This document shows positions 59,468 through 64,000 of a stretch of 64,000 nt of DNA, piece by piece (the first letter of the stretch is position 1; each line of letters begins with the position of its first letter). The notes under the pieces are model-generated. The model did no database searches, had not been told where the DNA came from, and saw only the letters and a program-made list of their open reading frames with translations. Source of the DNA: Cutaneotrichosporon cavernicola (taxonomy: Eukaryota > Basidiomycota > Tremellomycetes > Trichosporonales > Trichosporonaceae); assembly GCF_030864355.1 (NCBI RefSeq), contig NC_083398.1, positions 1,054,001-1,118,000 on the forward strand. The letters are read 5' to 3'. The position numbers and the translations under genes are program-made.

Positions 59468-59898
59468 TATAGAGGTCAAGCAGCACACAGTATGTAAACA
59501 GTTTAGACAGTCTGGCATTGCGACCCCTGATACAACCGCAGCGCGCTGTCTCCGGAGCGTGACAGTGGAGCCGCGGGGATTAAGATGCTCATGAAGACGA
59601 CTATGCGAGAATTGATGAATCTCGGGAGAGAGGGAGAGAGTATGTTGTGCACATGCCTGTTGCTACAGTATGAAAGTCATCCACGAATCCCACTTGCAAG
59701 AGCGCATCCAACGGTGGTTCGAGAGAGGGGAGAGGGATTGCGCCTAACGGCGGATGTGCCAATGCCGATCCCGACGAATCTCCAACGGGACGAGGGTATC
59801 TGTGCAGGTGTGTATTGAGGTCACCGGTCGCAGAGATGAGTATTATGGTCTGTCTTGGGATGATGCAGATTACCAAGACGCACTGGCGATAATCATAA
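59468..59898. other. Convergent intergenic region
   Basis: 3' flanks of SPC3 and the alpha-crystallin-domain gene. Nothing else is seen. Confidence 0.5.
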
Positions 59899-60955
59899 TC
59901 AGAACCGTTCGGCCCCACGAGACATCCGAGCTTCCAGATCGCGCCGATCGTTTTCGGACCACGATGTCGTCGGCGAACTGAAGCTACGCTCATGATGACC
60001 AACTGTACCCGAGTAACTCAGTGCGCGTGTTGACGCCGTCCGCATCGTGACGTCCGACTGCGCCGACACATTGCTGGGAACGAGCTTGGCGTTGCGAGCG
60101 ACTATGGATCAGCTTCGCCCATTGCACGCTGCTCACCGGTAATGACAAGTTCCGAGCCGGAGAACATGGCACGAATCGAGTTCATCGCCGCGTCATCGCC
60201 GAGACGGATTTCCCATTGCGCATGATCTTCGGGGGTCAGTAACGACCGTAGCATCACTGATTCCGTACCGTTCTCATCCCACTGGTCTGCGACAATGTGC
60301 AGCACATGATTCTTGCGTGTAACAATTGTAATGTCATTTATACTGCGTGTCAGATCTGGCTGGCTCCAAGTCCACAACGAGTAACTCACGAGAAATGGGG
60401 TAGCCATGCAAGTACTTCATATTGATACGATGTACTCTTGATGGCGATGCGGCCTTCTTCGCCACGAAGAATCTGGACCCACTCGCCAGCTGGGCCCTTA
60501 AACTGCTCGGGGTTATGTTCAGCAGCCCCTCGCACCGGAGGTCTCTCGACAGCACCCCGGTCGAGGCCCGAGTCGAAGGACGACGCACGGTTGGCCATCT
60601 TCTTCGGTGGTTGTGCCCATTGCGGAGGTGTGGGCCTGCTTCCGCAGCTCTTTGTCGAGCCGGCATGGGATGAACCCGATGACGACGACGAGATGACGGA
60701 TGCGCGAGGGTCATCCACAGGTGTTGCTGCACGCATGGACTGCTGGGCAGAGCCAGGCATGGGATACCCTACAGGCGGGGATAGAGGCGCCGAGATGTAC
60801 AGTCCAGCAGCCGCGGTGCTGCTCGTCGTGGTCACATCGGAGGAAGGGTCTGCTTTGAACGAGTCGGTGTGGTGGAGGCTGGATGCGGGGTTGTCATTGC
60901 TGCAAGCACTGCCGCCGATAAGACTGTGGGTTGGCGGACGAAAGGAATGTACCAT
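59899..60955 (-). CDS. Protein with C-terminal alpha-crystallin (HSP20)-like domain
   Basis: Exons 60955-60390, 60342-60137 and 60101-59899 join in phase to 324 aa. The N-terminal 150 residues are Ser/Pro/Ala-rich and disordered. The domain (about 155-265) reads GRIAIKSTSYQYEVLAWLPH, INDITIVTRKNHVLHIVADQ, then FRL-like WEIRLGDDAAMNSIRAMFSG and SELVIT, which follows the small heat-shock pattern (delPGF-like strand, then an IxV core and the exposed VLTVxV end). The canonical A-x-x-x-G-V-L motif is replaced by AMFSGSELVIT. The Ser-rich tail ends RMSRGAERF. Family call is moderately sure. Chaperone function is inferred. Confidence 0.65.
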
Positions 60956-61178
60956 GAGAGATCACGATGAACGGAGACAGCGATGAACGGAGAAGACGTT
61001 CAAGACGGATTGGAGGGCGAGTTAAGAAGAGTTTGTAGAGCGACGAAATGGGAATAGCACAGTCATGAATGTGTTAGCCCAGGTGAATGTACACGTGACG
61101 TCACGTCCCCCTCCTATTGCACTCCGAGACACATCCTTACACATCCGAGACACCACGCGCACACATCAACCAGCTGCC

Positions 61179-61602
61179 CTAAAGGCGCTCATGCGCGTTA
61201 ACGCTCGCCGGGAAAGGGAGGGCGTGGATATGTGCCCCGCTCTCACCGTCCCGACGACCGCGCACGAGGTTCTCGTCGACGGCGACCAGCCTGGTTTGGA
61301 ATGCAACAGGGGATGCAGAGTCACAAAGACGCAGTCAAGACTCACGCCGAATACTTCTTTCTCCACTCGCTGCCCTTGTGAACATGGTCATGTTTGCTTA
61401 CGACGGACAATTGGCGGTCGGCCTGAGACAAGGTGCGAGGAGAATTAGGGCTCATGCCGCCTGGGTACGGATTAGAGCGCGACGGCAGTGCGTCGCTGTT
61501 GCCGAGTTGGTCAAAGTTAACCGCCAGGGGCGACAGTTCCGGTGTGCGGAGAATGAGGGGTGCCTGCGCGAGCGAGTCGGAAGTCGAGGTTTTCTTGGGC
61601 AT
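61179..61602 (-). CDS. Small unknown protein
   Basis: Exons 61602-61346 and 61290-61179 give 122 aa, starting MPKKTSTSDSLAQAPLILRT, with a KHDHVHKGSEWRKKYSAL stretch at the splice join and ending PFPASVNAHERL. Hydrophilic, Ser/Pro-rich, no membrane segment or known motif. Short open frame upstream uses non-ATG codons only, so 61602 is the likely start. Function unknown. Confidence 0.5.
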
Positions 61603-64000
61603 GGAGATATGAGGTGATGGCGGGACTTGGTCACTGTAGCCACTGCTTGGTAACGTTGAAAGGATTGCTTGGCCTTGGTTTGGCCGATTGCGAGGGTCGA
61701 GCTCGAGTTGCGTCAAACACGGACGCAGGACTCAATGATCAGGAGGTGTGGGTTTCCGGCAGGTCACAAACACACAATACGTCGTAACGCGAGGGATGTG
61801 GAAGGGGGTTGTGCAGGGGTGGGTGGCTTGACAATGGAGACGATCAAGCAGATTGAGTGAGGACGCGTAAGACAATGGAAGCAATGGCGCTAGTGGCGGA
61901 GAGACAAGATGGACTTTGAGACAGGGGAGGAGTGGCAAGTTGATTGAGTGAGAAGTGGGAAGGAAGGCGGGCGGCCGGGAATCGCACCCGGCCGGGGCAG
62001 GACGCTCCGAGCGCTCCTTGAGTGGTGCGAGGGCCACCAAGGGGATGGGCGTCGAGCGACCGGGACGTGGGCTGCTGAATTTTGAGGATTTGCAGCCCTC
62101 GCGAAAGATGTCCGGACGACGATAAAGGAGGAAGGAGGAAGAGTGTTGGGTGATGTGATGGATGAGGATGGGATGGAACGACTTGTTGGGTATCCAAGTG
62201 GCTAGGAGAGGAATGGGGGTGCCCGGTTGGGGGGGGGGGGGGGGGGGGGGCGGCCGTCGCACTGTGTGGCGGGGGAGGAGGAAGAGGAGGGAAGCTGAGC
62301 AGGTCACAGGTGCAGGGTAAACGTACAGTGCCCTAGTAGCAAAGTAGAGACTGGAGTGACACATGGGACAGTATAGACCCTTATGCACCAATGCCAAAGG
62401 CATTGGAAAGGGATCTCCTTCAACTCCTAAGGGATTAGGGATATTAGAGGAGGGGTCCGGAGGCAATTGGGGCAAAGGAGAAGGAATGAGCTCATTCTCA
62501 CTTCCTCACTTAGTGGCTCTTGTGATCTTGTGAATTGTGAATCAAGTGACCACGTGGCCACTCTGCAGAGCTAGCTTGCTGCTTGCTGACCCCTTCAGGG
62601 TCAACCGATCGATCTAATCCGTTACCACGCCGCATCAGAGTGTCAAGAGTCACCAGGCACATGAAGACGCAGAGGCCGTGTTCCTCCAATGATCCAATGA
62701 GAGAAGTGGAGAGGGGGCGATTATCACGTGTTGTCCCTGTTTTGACGTAAATTGATCCTTCGAGTTGGGTGTCGCACGAGCCACAGGCCCCCCCACACAC
62801 CCCAATTACCCTTTTACCCTGATTACAAGTGGTGCGAGTCAGACTAACTCTAGCAAACTCACACTAACTTTGTGGTATTTAGAACCGTATTGCTTTGAAT
62901 CTCAGCATCTGCACAGACACAAGCAGTCTCAAACACCTATTCACCTGCATGCCTGACTAGGGTACTAGGGAGCACATCATTACTGATCACGGATCACGGA
63001 GCGAGACAGCTAAAGCTGCACATTTGCGCCCGTCGCCCCAATAGCGTCACCTCGCAGATGGCTCTACCGCTCTTGGTCACCCGGAGCAGAGGCTCGTGAC
63101 CGAGAAACCGGGCGTCTGGGCACGCCCCCGTGAGCCGCTCCAAGCCAACGTTTCCTCAGTCGTTCACAGGTACGGCTTCGCTCGCCACATTCCAAATCGT
63201 GTGCCTCTCTTCTCAGCTTCCCTGCTTTCCGGGAAACGCGGTCGAAGCTGCGCCACCGCCGCCAGAATCCAAGCAGGCTGCCGAGCAACCACGCCACGTC
63301 GAAGAAAGCCGCGCTCGACCCAACAAGCTCAGCCAGTGCCGCCGCCACATACGGTATCTGATGGTTTGCTCAATCTTGTGAATGGCAAGAACGCGCACGA
63401 CCACTGGGCAGGAACGATGACCACTACTGTGATTCCTTGGCATCATTCCTAGGCTTTGACGTCACCTCGCTTGTACAGTACAGTTGGATCCAACTGGTAC
63501 GATAGGGACCGCGTAAGGCCGATACGCTGGTCTCGAGCCATGTCAACGGTGGCCGAGAGGAGCGGAGAACGAAGGTATATCGGAGACGCAGAATCCCTTC
63601 TAGCTTCAGTGACGCGGCGCCACGGTAAATCAAGTTGCTGACAATTCCCGGTGGCGATCACTGGTCGGTCATGCCATCAGCCACCGCCACTCCACACAAG
63701 CATGGTCTGGGATCTACCGCGGTTGACGGTTAGGTGATGCCGTCGTCTGACAATCGACACTGGAGCAGAAAACTTGGCCAAGGTGATCAGTGAGGTACCT
63801 GAGCCTGCAGGACGCCCCAGTCCGGATGGTCCGTCGTACCCTGGTGCCTCACTGCAACCTACAAGCTAGCGATCTAGCGAAGTGATTGATCGTTCGGTTC
63901 GTTCGGTATGTCGGCATGCGGCATATCCGTCGTGCCATGTTGTCACGGATGTTATTCCTCGCCTGTCAAGCTGTCAAGCTGTCGCGGGCAAGTGGGCAAA
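61603..64000. other. Gene-poor end of the window
   Basis: The first 900 bp include a poly-G run. The remainder has scattered stops and no protein-like frame, tRNA or transposon signature. A promoter for the 61602 gene is the only expected function. Confidence 0.5.
62229..62250. repeat. Poly-G run of 22
   Basis: An uninterrupted run of about 22 G, by far the longest homopolymer here. Such a run can fold as a G-quadruplex and is prone to length errors in sequencing. Confidence 0.9.

Noticed and set aside
61968..62030. Inverted GGCCGGG..CCCGGCC with a tRNA T-arm-like loop
   Set aside because: Loop reads TGCGATT rather than TTCRANY and no acceptor or anticodon stem pairs around it.
61732..62475. 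247-codon minus-strand frame with poly-Pro
   Set aside because: Begins at a non-ATG codon, poly-Pro comes from the poly-G run, and no motif is seen.
1..64000. CRISPR array, prokaryotic operon or prophage
   Set aside because: No regularly spaced repeats; genes contain introns and encode eukaryotic proteins.

Overview
The window looks like nuclear DNA of a basidiomycete yeast, most likely a tremellomycete. The evidence is GC-rich, intron-dense eukaryotic genes with very short introns (down to 31 nt), GT-AG borders with CTGAC/CTAAC branch sites close to the acceptor, fungal proteins (CDC4, KAR2, HIR1, DBF4, MIS12, RPN8, UTP22), and a GPI-anchored chitin deacetylase. Nothing indicates prokaryotic, viral or organellar DNA. 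About 30 genes were assembled by hand-splicing. Most models were checked for phase consistency across every intron.

Layout. 1-4474: two minus-strand genes, a GLO3-type ArfGAP cut by the window edge and a CDC4/FBXW7-type F-box/WD40 protein. 5446-7827: a tandem pair of small Gln/Gly-rich genes plus an orphan copy of their last exon. 7828-10378: no gene seen. 10379-18879: chitin deacetylase, an MFS transporter, a PrpF-type isomerase and a DUF89/ARMT1-type phosphatase. 20705-24693: an RS/RE-rich SCI1-like protein, then ribosomal proteins S9 and L21 head to head. 24694-27857: gene-poor, with one reading frame carrying a Tc1-type helix-turn-helix. 27858-37268: UTP22, a TMEM242-like mitochondrial protein, a small mitochondrial-type protein, RPN8 and an MCT-like MFS transporter. 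38032-43786: two unrecognised genes and a membrane-anchored SGNH hydrolase. 43890-52514: MIS12/MTW1, HIR1, ARPC4 and an RNase H-like plus RRM fusion. 52995-61602: DBF4, KAR2/BiP, signal peptidase subunit SPC3, an alpha-crystallin-domain protein and a small unknown gene. 61603-64000: no convincing gene, but a 22-G run.

Genes are not in operons, but several head-to-head pairs share short promoters and related jobs: RPS9/RPL21 (translation), KAR2/SPC3 (ER secretory pathway, with UPRE-like sites between them) and MIS12/HIR1 (chromosome biology). UTP22 and the TMEM242-like gene are only about 130 bp apart.

The least ordinary items are the RNase H-like/RRM fusion, which lacks catalytic acids; the tandem small-gene family with its orphan alternative terminal exon; the solo Tc1-type helix-turn-helix protein; the RDEL C-terminus of BiP; two genes whose start codon is an exon by itself; and a multi-exon unknown gene at 38.0-39.1 kb that does not splice cleanly. 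I did not find a multi-gene system that is clearly new.
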